Origin: Podaxis mareebaensis
Taxonomy: Eukaryota; Basidiomycota; Agaricomycetes; Agaricales; Agaricaceae
NCBI GenBank assembly: GCA_018524725.1
Contig: JAEUWP010000458.1
Span: 1 to 47,034 of the forward strand
Direction: 5' to 3'
DNA: 47,034 bases
In this document: piece after piece, positions 1 to 13,105 of the stretch
How positions within the stretch are numbered: the first letter of the stretch is position 1
Layout of the letters: the number at the start of each line of letters is the position of its first letter
Translations under genes and position numbers: made by a program
The notes under the pieces: model-generated
Database searches by the model: none
Seen by the model: the letters and a program-made list of their open reading frames with translations, nothing else
Told to the model about the DNA's origin: nothing

Positions 1-460
1 AGGACCTCTGCTCGTCTCACCTACAAGGATAGGCTCCGACTTAGGCGTCGCTCAGCCAAAGAAGAAACCTTGTAACAGGGAGGCTTTAGTCTATAAGTGG
101 TTGGGCCTGGTAGTCCTTGTGTTATTATGACACAGACTAGGCAGGGGTGTGAGGTCAAGGGTGGCCCTGGTGGATGGGAGTGGTTACCCAATACCCCTGG
201 CAGTGCACAACATGTGAATGAGAAAGAGGTGGGTTGTCATGGGGGAAGCCTGGAAATTCCATGATCTTGTTAAGATTCTCTAGCCAGGTTGCATGTTCTA
301 AGAGAGGGCAGTTGAGCACAAGGTGGTCCCTATCTGCAAGTGAGTCTTGCACTCACACCCCTGGGGTTCAAGCAGGAAGAATTGGGCCCAATATTCTCCT
401 ATTGGGGTAATAGCCTCTAGTTTAGGTGCCACTTAGGCAAAGAGGAACCTTGTAACACCA
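1..460 (-). mobile_element. Possible remnant of a non-LTR retrotransposon RNase H/zinc-knuckle end
   Basis: On the minus strand at 155-352 a 65-codon frame contains a D-x-D-H-L-V-x-N-C-P stretch. Just upstream, in a shifted frame, lies C-E-C. Together these recall the Cys/His knuckle that follows RNase H in LINE-type reverse transcriptases. The frame is broken and no polymerase domain is visible, so this is at best a decayed fragment. A short direct repeat (about 40-77 and 421-456, sharing CTTAGGC...AACCTTGTAAC) surrounds it, which also suggests mobile DNA. The family assignment is inference. Confidence 0.25.
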
Positions 461-1540
461 CCATCTACTGCTACATTATGTCCATCAGCAAAATTTGTAC
501 CCTGTTATTTTTTGGGCCTACAGAATTTGCCACACCTGTATACTGCTGACACCCACATAGGTAAAGACCCAGTACCACTAGATGCTGTAAAGTGCTGCAG
601 TGGTGAAATGACAAGATCAGTTACAAGGATTGCCAATAGTCAACAGGCAATTAAACAGATGGAGAAATGGCCAAGGAATTTTCTGGAAGAGTATGCCAGT
701 CATTTCTGAGCAGCACTTTTAGGCTTTTGGGACCATATTTTTTTCCAACTTCTATACCACCAAAAAGATTGTTTTTCTTGTGACTGTTATGATGACTGAG
801 CTGTGGCAAGATATGGAAATTGATACATAACAAAAACTCATAACCTGTTAGGTTGGTCCTTATCACTGGTCACCTGAGCTTTGCTAGGGGGCAGCTATCT
901 CACTAGATGGTTTGCAGAGGCACTAGGATCTAGCAAGAAGGATCACAATAAGAAGGTGGTGAGGCAAGTGTCCAGTTAAGCACACTCAAGAGGTCGAATG
1001 CTTATCAGTCAAGAGTATGACCAATAAGATGTTTGCTACCACACTGATCATGAACTAATGTCAATCACAGTTAAGTCAAGCAACAACTTGAGATTTAAGA
1101 GTGATTTAGGAGTATAGGAAGCTTGTGCTTCCAGTACATGAGTGGCTATTTAAGCTTTACTTCTAAAGTCCTAAAGAGGTAACTATGATGAAGTAAGGCT
1201 TCAAGTCCAAGAGTCAATAGAAGTGTAACTATGGAGTGGAGTGGAATGAGAATAGAGACTAGAAACTAGATGAGAAAGGAAACTAGCTAGATAAGGAAAT
1301 AGTTCAAGTCAAAGTTTGGGCAGGATACAGGGATACTGGACAAAGAGTCTGTAGTAGTAGAGATAAGAAAGAAACTATTTACTGGAGTTATATTACAAGT
1401 CCATATCAGGGTGAAGACATCCATTGGTAGAGTCAGAGGAGTATGAGTCTGGGGACAAGGCAGAGCTAGGAACAGTGAAGCCTCCAATGGGGGACAAGTC
1501 AGTAGTGTCTGACTCATGCATTGGACTGCAGCACAGTGAG

Positions 1541-1561
1541 GATGATGATGATGATGATGAC
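1541..1561 (+). repeat. GAT trinucleotide microsatellite (7 units)
   Basis: Seven perfect tandem GAT units are seen directly. On the minus strand they encode a serine run within a short Ser/Pro-rich open frame (1393-1611). Confidence 0.9.
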
Positions 1562-1677
1562 AAGGAAACATCTGTGGTGACATAGGGAGGTGGATATGGT
1601 GGGGGATCCACAGCAGGTTCTGATTTGTTGATGCTGGGGACATTGGAGTTGATGCTGTAAAGAGGAGGAAGCTGTGA

Positions 1678-2208
1678 TCAGTGGGGAGGGATGGCCAGAG
1701 GCTTGTCAGGGTTAGGGTTGAGGCAATAGACTTCTACTTTGCAGAAGTAAAGTCTGCAGGTGACTTCATACTTGATGATGTGAGGGATGACCTCTGGTGG
1801 ATACATCATGTAAGGGTGGAGGAATACAATCAGCTCTCTGGCATAAGGGATCATTTTCCATCTATGGGCCCAGGCAGAGTCAAAGTTACTGTGGATCATT
1901 TGGATGTATAATCTGTTGGGATTGAAGACATGGGTGAAGGGAGCATTCTCCCAAGCAATGCATAAGATTTCAGTCATCATACAGTCAGTAGAATAGAATA
2001 GCAGTCCAGGCATTGGCCAGTCTTCTGAGAATAAGGATGTGTGGCCAGGAAGGTGACAGTTGGCAAAAGCTTCATTGCAATAGCAGACAGGGTCTTCAGT
2101 TGATATACCCATATCTTGAGTGGTGTGGCAGGAGGCATTGGGAAGTCCAAGCTTGTGGACTAAGGCATTGTAAATGATGTTGCAATGAGGGGTGCTAAGA
2201 GGGTTCAT
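1678..2208 (-). CDS. Hypothetical protein, 176 codons, inside repeat-like DNA
   Basis: An ATG-initiated open frame of 176 codons lies between two inverted repeat arms. I do not recognise the protein. It is rich in Pro, Tyr, His and Cys and has no clear signal peptide, membrane segment or nuclease motif. A possible intron (donor GTAGAAG near 1735, acceptor TTTACAG near 1655, about 80 bp) could join it to the Ser/Pro-rich frame at 1393-1650. The splice phase that would enter the longest downstream frame does not fit, so I leave the single-exon model. Its setting suggests a gene carried by, or captured in, a transposable element. It may not be a functional gene. Confidence 0.35.
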   Translation of the reverse strand: MNPLSTPHCNIIYNALVHKLGLPNASCHTTQDMGISTEDPVCYCNEAFANCHLPGHTSLFSEDWPMPGLLFYSTDCMMTEILCIAWENAPFTHVFNPNRLYIQMIHSNFDSAWAHRWKMIPYARELIVFLHPYMMYPPEVIPHIIKYEVTCRLYFCKVEVYCLNPNPDKPLAIPPH

Positions 2209-2625
2209 AACATAACCAGTGTATTCAACAGGGAATACTTGCTGACATAATGATATACTTTGTTATGACAGCATCAAACTGGTTATCTTTTTACACATAG
2301 CGGCACTTAGCAGTACTACAGGATCAACCCTTAGCAGGACCCAGCAGGACCTTACAGCACCTAGCAGTACCATGTTTTTACTCACACAGGTGTCAGTAGT
2401 ACATGGGTGCAGCAATTTCTGTAGGCCACTATCACAACAGAGCAACGAATGGGGTATATCAGATCAGGTTTGAAGGTATATACACCCCCTCATTGATGCA
2501 TAGCAAGCTGTAGCTTAATATTGTCTAGTATAGAAAACCATCATGATCATCTTCATTGGTACCATTGTTGCATTACATGGGGTACACTACTCCGTTCTAC
2601 AGATAACTCTTCCCTTGGGTCAGTT

Positions 2626-4944
<2,319 letters not shown>

Positions 4945-6719
4945 CTAGTACGCATCTCTGGCTTGAAGCTGATAGCCCGTCGGCTCAGGACTCTCCAACA
5001 TTGTTGTACGTGAAGGACGTTGTGATCTTTTTGCTTTGATAATTTCAGCCGCGCCTTGGCATAGAAGAAGCGAGGGGCTGTTGACATCGAATAAGATAGA
5101 GATGGAGCGAGAATTCTGGACTTTGAATATGACGACAGATGTCCTTCCAGCGTTACCTCAGCGGGAGATTGGACTTTGGACAGCCGCGCAGTGGCTCATG
5201 ACAGTTTGTCACAGGTCACGTTATAAGGGACGAGTCGGCTGCACAACTTGCGAAACATGTTGATAAAACCGACCAGCACTTTGCTTATGCTACTTACACA
5301 TTACCAGAAACCAGTATGACGCAAAAAGTAAACCGCTGATAACGAGAAAGTTGCTCAATGAGTTACGTTGTACTGAGTACCTTGGCCCACGGGGATCGGG
5401 TTAGTATCGAGACGAGCTATAACGTGTTGAAGCCCCGGAGTCAGTCTTTCATACCTGTGCCAGAAACCGCCACTAAATACATGCTAAATGCACATGTCCT
5501 CCATAATGCACACCTCATCCGATCCACTTTTCCATGGAACCTCACAAAGCCTGTAGCAGTTGTAGAGGGTTGTCGAGTGTCTCGCTTGAAGTTTACTGCA
5601 ACTATACAGTTACTGTAAAGGGCCCCAGAGGTGCCCAGTTGTGGCTAATACTCGAGCGGGACGCTAAATATTATTATTATCTCCATGCATTTTTTTTCCA
5701 TGCAGCCGGAACATCAAATGGAAGTCTACCATTTAACTTCCGACTAAGATATAACTTGAGACCAATTCATGGGTTTGTATCCCGTAAGAGTCCCTTAGGC
5801 TAGTAACAATAACGTGACTCTAATTTATTGTGAAACCGACTGCCTGCATTTGACACCGGTTGCTATCCACGTGTTTCGGGTCCGTTAACGTTTGGGCATG
5901 TAAGCAACTTGGACAACGTCCCAGACCCCTGAGCCCGACTGGAATTCACGCTTGGTAATATCACCACCCTATGTCCTCGGTGTAGGTATGGCTATTACTC
6001 TGGACTCCCGAACCCTTGGTTGATCATGTGGGTCTGCAGTGCAAGCGCTCAGTGTAAGTACAAACGTTATGGGACGATTTCCCTGATGTCAGAGCGCCCC
6101 AATACAACGTAACTGTTAGCCTCCTCGCTCATCTTCCGTAACGTTTCTTTCCATCGCCCTAACGACCTGGTTCTTTGTACGCTGGTCTTCCCGTTAAACG
6201 AAGCACCAAAGTTGAGTGAGTTGTTGAATGTCTCCAATTCGCTAATAAGCGACTTCCGAGTCGGAAGCGCCGCGGTTTCAAGCTCTTGTGCACCCCAGCT
6301 TGAGACCGCGGCCATCTGTTCAACAAAATTCAACTGAAATTTGTACCCGGCGATTTCTCTCTCCCGTCAGTGTACGCTGCTGAGGGCGATCGAGACGCCA
6401 ACTGTCAGTCAATCTCCCTAAGACCTTTAGTCAACTTTTGGCGGAGAATGGTTGATGATCGATGATCATGCGGTATGTTATGCATCATGTTCCAAGTATT
6501 GAGCAGGAAGTGTCTGTCCTTCAGCCCCTTTCCATGTCGAGTGCACCCACGACAATGCTCTGAGTAAGGGTACCTGATCATCTACACCCACATACTGATA
6601 CAACGATAGTCATCTGTCGCTCGACGGGTTCATCTTATGATTAAATAGCGTAAGAAAGAGGATGCAGTCAGAAATAATACGTACCTGTGATCACTACAAA
6701 CAACTACAGCACAAGCCGT
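4945..6719. other. Intergenic region without a supported gene
   Basis: About 1.8 kb. Short open frames exist, the longest near 6067-6333 (-). That one could be an exon of an unknown 82-residue peptide, because an AG acceptor precedes an ATG. None has a recognisable domain or consistent exon structure. A TATTATTATTAT tract lies near 5667. I see no RNA gene. Confidence 0.5.
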
Positions 6720-8067
6720 TTGATGAGGCACTGGAAAAAATCGGGTTAATACAGCGCACATATATAACTCAGTTGTGCTTACAGTTGAGGTCTTCAATAA
6801 ATGACCAGTCCCGCCCCCGTCGTGTCATGACCCGAAAACCACCGTTGTTGATTAAAAGCATGGAGCAAAGGGTATAGGGTGGTACGCACCCAGTGCACCA
6901 GCAATAACAGCTTCGCCGTAAGCCTTGCCAGCCTTCACTTGTGCAAGTCCTTCTGGCGACTGCCGCGTTTCTTTGACTTCCAGAGTTCGGGGCTCGTACG
7001 CTACTTCTTCACCGTCATCTTTACCGCTGTCATCACCATCATCGTTGTCATTATCTGCAGCCATGGATGTTGATGTTGGGTTGGTACTGCAATTTACATC
7101 TGACTCATTCGCTCTGTTCCAATAGGAAGACTTTCCGATCGTTTTCCAGAGCATGGTTCTAGTCAGCCACGTGGTCTTCCTGCACAGCTTTTGAGCAACT
7201 GGTGGCAATGCGTTTCCCCCATTCCGATCTCCATAACCAAGTACTTTAACAAAGGTACCGAGGATCACCAAGAAAGGATACACGGTACAGAAAACGGGGC
7301 GATTTCCGGGGCAATGAAAGGACAGGGGCAAGGACAGGAAAGATTCCCAGGGGATCCATGCAGGACACCGTCTTTTGCGGCAACGTATGCTTTTCGTATG
7401 CTTTGTCACGTCGCGGGTCACCGTGGATAATGAAACCCTGTTTCGGAAACTTGGAAGGATCGAGTACGACAACGTTGAGATTTGGGAAGCGAAAAGATGG
7501 ATACAAAAGCTGTTAGGACAGGCGGATGAGTGGGGGGAAATGGATTCGGGTTTGAAGAATGCGGGACTTACATTAAAATAGCGGCCTGAATCGTGACCTA
7601 GGTGATCAAAGCAGGATTGAGAATGTGTTTGTCTAGGCTTTGCAATGAACGCGTAACTACAAGGCATTCATCACGGGCGAGCGCGTTCCAGACAGGTTCA
7701 CCAACTAGGAAGAATAGCAGCATCATTAGAACAAGAGACTGAGCATAATCCCCGAGTCCTCACGGTTCGAAATGTTGGGTGGGTGATTCACGTGGAAAAC
7801 ACCGCCGTCAGCAATGCCAGCGTTTCGTCCCGGCGGATTTTAACTTTTTGAATACTAGTCAAGGTCAAGAAAGTGGGCATACATGCCGTCTCTTTCTTGG
7901 TCCCTTCGGGTGTAATGAACCAGTAGTGTTACTTTGGATGGGCTTGCAAGGTGGTGACGAAACTGAGCTTTGCCACGCGAGGAGGTACGACATCCAGAAT
8001 CTGGAACCCCGACTATAGTGGATCCAGACCTCCGAGAGTTCATTGGGTCTCTACCGCCATAGAGCAT
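6720..8067 (-). pseudogene. Decayed HNH-like family gene (copy A)
   Basis: All six exons of the 365-residue family can be followed in reverse order. The start block (GRDP..S.RS..IV) is near 8067 and the IHW-like block near 7950 reads HYWFITPEGTKKE. Next come VWNALARDECLVVT near 7690, SFRFPNLNVVVLDPSKFP near 7480, GNRPVFCTVYPFLVIL near 7300 and an acidic run near 7040. The last small exons are near 6815 and 6725. Reading through needs several frame changes, including one near 7340-7420 and one near 8000, and there is a TAA in the HNH-like block, so the gene is broken. It lies head to head with the intact copy at 8898-10269, 0.8 kb away. It belongs to the subfamily with Trp at the third-His position. 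Confidence 0.75.
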
Positions 8068-8462
8068 CGCTGGTGCGAGGCCAAATCAAAGGGAATGCAC
8101 GAAAAGCGAATTCAACATACGAGCAATATGTTGTCACAACCTTATGTTACGCAGGTACTAGCCCCCGCTGGGGAGAACCATGGTCCTGAACGTGTTGAGA
8201 CGGTCGTAGGTCGACCAGCTTTTGACCAGGGAGAACGGGTCAATTAAAATAGGTCCTACTCGTGTTCTGGCAATTTTGACGGCATCGGATGAATAATGAT
8301 ATACCGGTCGGAAGGTCAGGGGAACAGGTTTGGGAAGTTGACAGAAGCTACCTCGTTCTTGAANCGCCACTAGTTGGTGTACTCCTGAGGTCGACGACAC
8401 CACCGGGCCCTCGCACCCAGCGAGCTTACTCGCTCTACAATATCAACTCACTGGAAGTATGA

Positions 8463-8499
8463 GGTGCCTTTGTTGATACGTGATGCCTATAAAACTTGA
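8463..8499 (-). repeat. Inverted copy of the 35-bp element at 10733
   Basis: The reverse complement reads TTTATAGGCATCACGTATCA followed by ACAAAGGCA. This differs at only a few positions from 10733-10768. The two lie in inverted orientation about 2.3 kb apart, flanking HNH-like copy B. Confidence 0.6.
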
Positions 8500-8639
8500 A
8501 ATTATTGAAGACTCGAATAGTTTTGGATCACAATAGTTATTTGTCTTAGGATCCATCCCTCTGAGCGACGGGGGATGTGTGCAGTAGTCTTCTTTGACGA
8601 ACGGTGAATTTAGAGCGAGTGACAACTTACGATAGACAA

Positions 8640-8664
8640 CCTTGGATTCCCACACGGATCAATA
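8640..8664 (+). repeat. 25-bp dispersed motif, copy 1 of 3
   Basis: CTTGGATTCCCACACGGATC followed by AA, one base different from the copy at 16203. All three copies are on the + strand within the HNH-like cluster. Confidence 0.6.
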
Positions 8665-8703
8665 GAACCGACCCGGAACAGTGAAGCGACAGGAATAAGG
8701 ACG

Positions 8704-8711
8704 TGACGTCA
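8704..8711. promoter_or_regulatory. CRE-like palindrome upstream of HNH-like copy B
   Basis: The palindrome TGACGTCA, a bZIP/CREB-type site, lies about 190 bp upstream of the ATG at 8898. It is seen in sequence; function is inferred. The paralogue at 14394 lacks it and has an E-box instead. Confidence 0.3.
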
Positions 8712-8799
8712 CATGTTGAATGCCTCCAAATATATTCCCATAAGTACAGTGAACTCTTTAGCGCACTTCCGCATTTCCGTTGTTTCGTCTTCTCTAGTG

Positions 8800-10735
8800 T
8801 CCAGCCAAAAGTGCGACAAGGGTCTTGTGACAGTGGTATGTATACACACACTGGATTGCTTTGGCGCTGTCATTTTATCTTCTTCCCATAATCAGGAATG
8901 TCCTATACCGGCAGAAATCCCAAAGACCTCCTGAAGAGCAGATCTATCATAGTCAAGGCTCCGCCGTTCAAGGATGTCATTCCTCCTCGTATGGAGGAAG
9001 AGCTAACGTGTTTTGTCACTCGGTCCACCTTGCAGCCTCCCGTGAGGCAAATCCACTGGCTTACTACTCCCAAAGGGACTGAAAAAGAAGTTGTATGTAC
9101 GCTACATGTCTTCTCCTTTGGCTGGTATTCATATACCAATTTTTCCAGGTTCATATGCTCGGAGACTTGCGCCTTGTCAACAGTCGTATGTTCCTTCTGG
9201 ATCACCCATCCAATGTTTCAAATGGTAAGGATTTGTAGCATCGCGCCATTTCTTGTTCTGACCAAATTTTACCTGCCTTAGTCAATGAATCTATCTGGAA
9301 TGCGCTCATTCGCGATAAATGTATTGTGGTAACCTGTTCATTGAAAAGCCTAAACAAGCTTATTGCCCTGGTCGGAGACGACAATGCGTATCGTCAATAT
9401 TGCTATGACCATTTCGGTGCAGACCCTGGCCGCTACATAAATGTGAGCTATATAGGATCACCGAGCCCATGATGCTTTTGCTGATCTGACTTCATGACAG
9501 CGTTTGCATCCTTCGTTTTGTTTCCCAAAATTCGACCTCATCGTACTTGATCCCTCTAAAATCCCGACATCAGGGTTGACTATCCACCATGACACCCGAG
9601 GAGACAAGAAATATGTCGTGGCAGAGGATGGTGGCCTACGTGAATTTCCAGGAAATGCTTCTTGTCCACGGCCCCGGCCCTTCCTCGCTCCAGGAAACCG
9701 TCCCATTATCTATACTGTAAACCCATTTTTAGTGGTCCTGAATGCCTGCAATAGGATTCTTGACTATAGAGATCGTCATGGACAGCCCAACTTGCCACCG
9801 GATGCTCAACTGCTGTATAAGAAGACAATGCAACTGGGAGAAGCTATATTCTGGGAACCATCCAAGAAGTCCAGCGGTCAAGGAACTAGTGACTCGAATG
9901 TAACTGTCGACAAGGATTCAACTTTAACTTCGGCAGCTATAGGCGATGACGGGAATGACGATGATAGTGATGACGATGATGAAGTAAAATATGAACTCCG
10001 GGTTTTGGGAGGTGGGACACCGCTGGCGCCAGAAGAAGCCGCGAAAATGGAGGCGCGAAAAAAGGCCCTCATGGCTTATGGAGAGGCCCTTATGGGAGGA
10101 CCTATTGGTGCGTATCGTCCTGTCCGCCCTGTCATTCATAACTCAGTATCATTTTCAGATCATGACCCGACGGAAGAGGACGTATCACTTCTTGAGGAAC
10201 TGGGGTGTAAGTTCAACCGGGCGACATGTGTGTCAGTATATTGATTTGAGTTTCCCAGTATCCTATTAAGCGGCTCGTGGCCACCAGCGGATGCCGTGAT
10301 TGCTAGTACATTCTGTTTCAACAGGTTAGGTATATAAATAAGAGTCCTTGTTCAACACTGTCGCGCCACTATATGGCTTCTCCGAGAAAAGAGCTGCGAT
10401 GGCGAAAATATTATACGAGTTGACAACAGATGGTAAATTTATGAGAAGAAATCATTGGGCGAAAGGTTTGATGGGGCTTCCCTGCCTAGCAATGTTGTAC
10501 AAGAGTCCAGAGGGCCGCGACGGGTGAGTGGGTCAACCAAAAGCGGGCCTCTACTCCGCTCCACACGAGAACCGCGCAGGTGCATATCTTACTTGGGCGT
10601 GGAGGGGTGGGCGAAATGAACGCGTGCTTGTGGGCAGCCAGCCGCCATCTGCGTGGAGGTGTAGGAGCGGAAGAAAGGGTTGAGGAAGCCGTGGCCATGA
10701 CTCTCGGCCACCAAAGGCTACAAATAATTGCAGGA
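8800..10735 (+). repeat. Direct duplication of about 1.9 kb, unit 1
   Basis: This unit includes the promoter (GACAAGGGT..TGTGACAGTGG), the entire 365-codon HNH-like gene and about 450 bp of 3' flank. It aligns without rearrangement to 14305-16192. Exons, introns and flanks all align, so the duplication was DNA-based rather than a retrocopy. Confidence 0.85.
8898..10269 (+). CDS. HNH-like family protein, third-His-substituted (copy B)
   Basis: Exons 8898-9092, 9149-9224, 9282-9442, 9501-10107, 10159-10206 and 10259-10269 give 365 residues ending in LGLSY. By alignment with the 479-residue relative at 11443-13105, residues 38-53 (C-F-V-T...Q-I-H-W, His53) match the first His block of an HNH fold. 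DHPSN (Asn87) matches the Asn, but the third His is Trp96 (ESIWNAL). A nuclease activity is therefore doubtful, and binding or a regulatory role is equally possible. Later blocks are a conserved FDLIVLDPSK..(L/F)TIHHD region, NPFLVVLNA (about 218-226), and an acidic Asp-rich run (about 293-306). No signal peptide or membrane segment is seen. The open frames and splice sites are intact. A near-identical paralogue lies at 14394-15762. Confidence 0.78.
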
Positions 10736-10768
10736 TTTATAGGCATTGCGTATCAACAAAGACAATTC
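10733..10768 (+). repeat. 35-bp element, direct copy
   Basis: Contains TTTATAGGCATTGCGTATCA followed by ACAAAGACA. It is matched in inverted orientation at 8463-8499. Confidence 0.6.
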
Positions 10769-11107
10769 ACACTTCCGAAGAGCTGATATCATGCTTCCCG
10801 AGAGCGAAATAATCGAAAACTTGGTATGACCGAGGAAGATATCAAGGACCTCTTCAGCGCCCTAACAGATTTCGGTATCAGAGCCCGACTGTCTTCCGAG
10901 GTGCTACAAACTCCAAAGTCGGCGCCAAATCACGGAAATGTGGCAAACCTGCGTTGTCTTTATCCGTCTGCTGAGGTAGGAATGGAGGATTCAAGAAACA
11001 GATGAGCGCTCGAATTGGGGGACGAGGGCAGCAAATTTCTTCCTCTGAAGACCGATTGAATGCAAGTACATATAGAGCAGATGATAATGATAGTCGATAG
11101 ACGCCGA

Positions 11108-11134
11108 CCTTGGACTCCGACACGGATCAACAAG
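11108..11134 (+). repeat. 25-bp dispersed motif, copy 2 of 3
   Basis: CTTGGACTCCGACACGGATC followed by AACAA, preceded by CGATAGACGCCGAC. The copy at 8640 is also preceded by CGATAGAC, so the shared block is slightly longer than 25 bp. Confidence 0.6.
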
Positions 11135-11442
11135 AACCCACGGGAAACATTGCAATATTTCGGGTGTGGGGATAAATGATTGTTATTGTAAGTTGGGGTA
11201 TGAGCTGGACGGCCGTATGTGAGTAAGATGTTGGTTTGAGGGAGGGGTGTGGAAGTGGGTGGACGAGTATGATATTGAATGTATACATTCTAGCAACCAA
11301 ATACATTGGACTTGGAGAGGATATTGGATTCAAACTTCTGGGAGCTGTTCTCCGCATAACCGTTTACGAATGTGACAACATTACTCAGTCGAAGACTAAT
11401 AGCAACCGGGAGAATAAGGTGGGGTTTATCTTGAAACGTCTG

Positions 11443-13105
11443 TTAAAATCTGGGCTGTACTTCATACTGGCTTTCTGCACCATCCGATAGAGGTCTGTGA
11501 GAAGTCCGTTAGCATGTTGTAAATGTGATAAATGGAGGCTGAACTCACATCTGCAAACGCCCGCGCAAAGCACGCACAGCGACCGTAGATTGGCTGGGTG
11601 GCAGAGCACGGATTGTTGCGTCAGGGTCGTTTTCCACATTTATTTTCTGACCAAATTCGTCTACTCTAGGCCCCATGCCTGAGTGGGTCTGACTTGAGTA
11701 AACATCCTGCTCCTCGTAATCTGAGCGAGACCTCTTTAATCGGTTCAGAGTGACGGCGTTGGTGTCATTCAAGGTCGAGGACTCGGTGGTAAGCATTACA
11801 CCGGTATCCACTAGGTCGTGGAAAGCATTTGAATAGAGTAAATCGATAAGGCGTAGCGTCTTGTTCATGCTTCTCAGAACCTGTTCGGGTAATGGAGGTC
11901 GCGGAGGGATAGGTGTTGTTATCTCGGTTGCTGGATTCCGGAAGTATCGACGGAACTTTATACCAGCGTTCAGGATTACAAGAAACGGATTCAGTGGTTG
12001 CGAGTGGCGCAGCGGAGCATAGAAATCAGGTGGTGGACTACCCAAAGGTTGGAACGGTAGTGGTGCCTCAGGCTGTACTTGGCTGTTAACCGAAACCATT
12101 TCACGAAGCCGCCGACCAACACCATCCAAGGCGTGAGCAGAGCCTACACCATAGATCTTGACATCAACGGACTCCGAAATAACATCTCGATGATAAATGG
12201 TGAGATAACTTCCTGCTGGCAGAAAGTGTTCAGGGTGCAACACAATAAGTTGAAATTTGATGGGAATTTTCCCGGAGTTCTACCATGAATAAGCAACGAA
12301 TGTACAGATCATGAAGAGTGACAATTCCTACCGCTTCTGAGAACAGATCTGAAAAGCCCGGATCCCCATCTCGAGGAATTGTAGCCCAGTATTGCTTCTC
12401 TTTCCCCTTCTGAACTAGGTTGATGAGTGCGTCTAAAGTTTCATCTGATGCTGTGACAGCAATAAACGCATAAACATCAAGAGCCTTATGCAATGTCCGA
12501 TCCACTTATATTTGTGAATTAATGTGATGTAAAATCCTGTCGATATCCCAGTACTCACAGTTCACCAGATTGCCTGGAGAGTCGAGGTTAAAATCCTCAG
12601 GAACAACACACAACTTGGAGAGGTGATCTTGCTGAAGGAAGTAAGGTTGGTAAGTGTAAGAAGCTGCCAAAGGGGTAAGTGTTGTTGTACTTACAATCTG
12701 CTTTTTCCCCTTTTTTTTAGGCATCGGGTAAGGATTAATAAGTAGTTTTCCAAGGGAGTAAATGTTACGCACAGGTCGTTCTCTCCCATCCTGCATAGTG
12801 GTGTTCTTGTTGCGAACTGCGTTCACCCAGTGAGCTTGTTCGTGGATATATGAGATGGATCCAGTGATGAAACAGGGTTCTTCTCTGGGAATCTTGTGTC
12901 GGTGTCTGACATCAGGATCCTTAGCCTTGGCCTGGGTGCTAGTTACTGAGGCTGTCTTGTGTGTGGTGGCTGCACCATCTGAGGGGGGTGGGCGGGAGAT
13001 CGGTTCAAGAGGCTCATACGGCTCGGGAAGGATCATGGAAGGAACATAGGCAAACTTGAAATTGACAGTAATTCGTGGCACAGGGTGATTAGTGAATGTA
13101 GACAT
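11443..13105 (-). CDS. HNH endonuclease-like protein (copy D, motif-retaining member)
   Basis: Exons complement(11443-11494, 11549-12279, 12332-12504, 12559-12631, 12695-13105) give 479 residues with matched phases. The start is the first ATG of the long frame. After a Pro/Ser/Thr-rich N-terminus, CFITGSISYIHEQAHW (Cys78, His92), SPGNL (Asn158) and LHKALD (His167, Asp171) fit the C..TG...AHW / SN / LH..LD layout of agaricomycete HNH-like proteins. A basic KKKGKK run (130-135) could be a nuclear signal. The second half shares KFQLIVLHPEHF..TIYHRD and LNPFLVILNA with copies B and C. The last intron (GTGAGT...CTAAC...CACAG) removes an early TGA and yields the end EVQPRF. Family nuclease activity is not proven; a DNA-directed or nucleic-acid role is inferred. 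It lies between the two duplicated copies, on the opposite strand. Confidence 0.85.

Larger units (their letters stand above)
514..2427. repeat. Element-like segment with diverged inverted arms
   Basis: The stretch 514-600 matches the reverse complement of 2343-2427 at roughly three bases in four. Both arms translate to similar peptides (GLQNLPHLYTADTHIGK and GLQKLLHPCTTDTCVSK). The arms flank about 1.7 kb containing a 176-codon open frame on the minus strand and a GAT microsatellite. I do not see target-site duplications. It could be an old transposon with long diverged ends, or two inverted copies of a shorter repeat. Confidence 0.4.
8068..8897. other. Divergent intergenic region between HNH-like copies A and B
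   Basis: About 0.8 kb. It holds one undetermined base (N at 8364), an inverted copy of a 35-bp element also present at 10733-10765, and one of three copies of a 25-bp motif (8640-8664). It also holds the promoter of the gene starting at 8898. No additional gene is supported. Confidence 0.6.
10270..11442. other. Intergenic region downstream of HNH-like copies B and D
   Basis: The first 450 bp belong to the 1.9-kb duplicated unit. The rest holds the element at 10733-10765 and the 25-bp motif at 11108-11134. A 59-codon frame from the ATG at 10827 begins MTEEDIKDLF and resembles the peptide at 16253 (MTEEDRHLLRDL); both recall the TEEDVSLLEEL exon of copy B, so they may be remnants of further family copies. 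No complete gene is supported. Confidence 0.5.

Noticed and set aside
1287..1643. Open frame encoding a run of histidines
   Set aside because: It is the GAT microsatellite read in another frame. The neighbouring frame gives a serine run, and neither has independent support.
1705..1722. GGTTAGGGTTGAGG, telomere-like repeat
   Set aside because: Only two imperfect units inside an open frame, not an array.
1..2600. Possible RIP mutation because many differences between repeat arms are transitions
   Set aside because: The differences do not show a CpA-to-TpA bias by eye, and RIP is mainly an ascomycete process.
10580..10786. Gly-rich 68-codon frame downstream of HNH-like copy B
   Set aside because: It lies in the duplicated 3' flank, and the matching part of copy C is frameshifted, so it is not under coding constraint.
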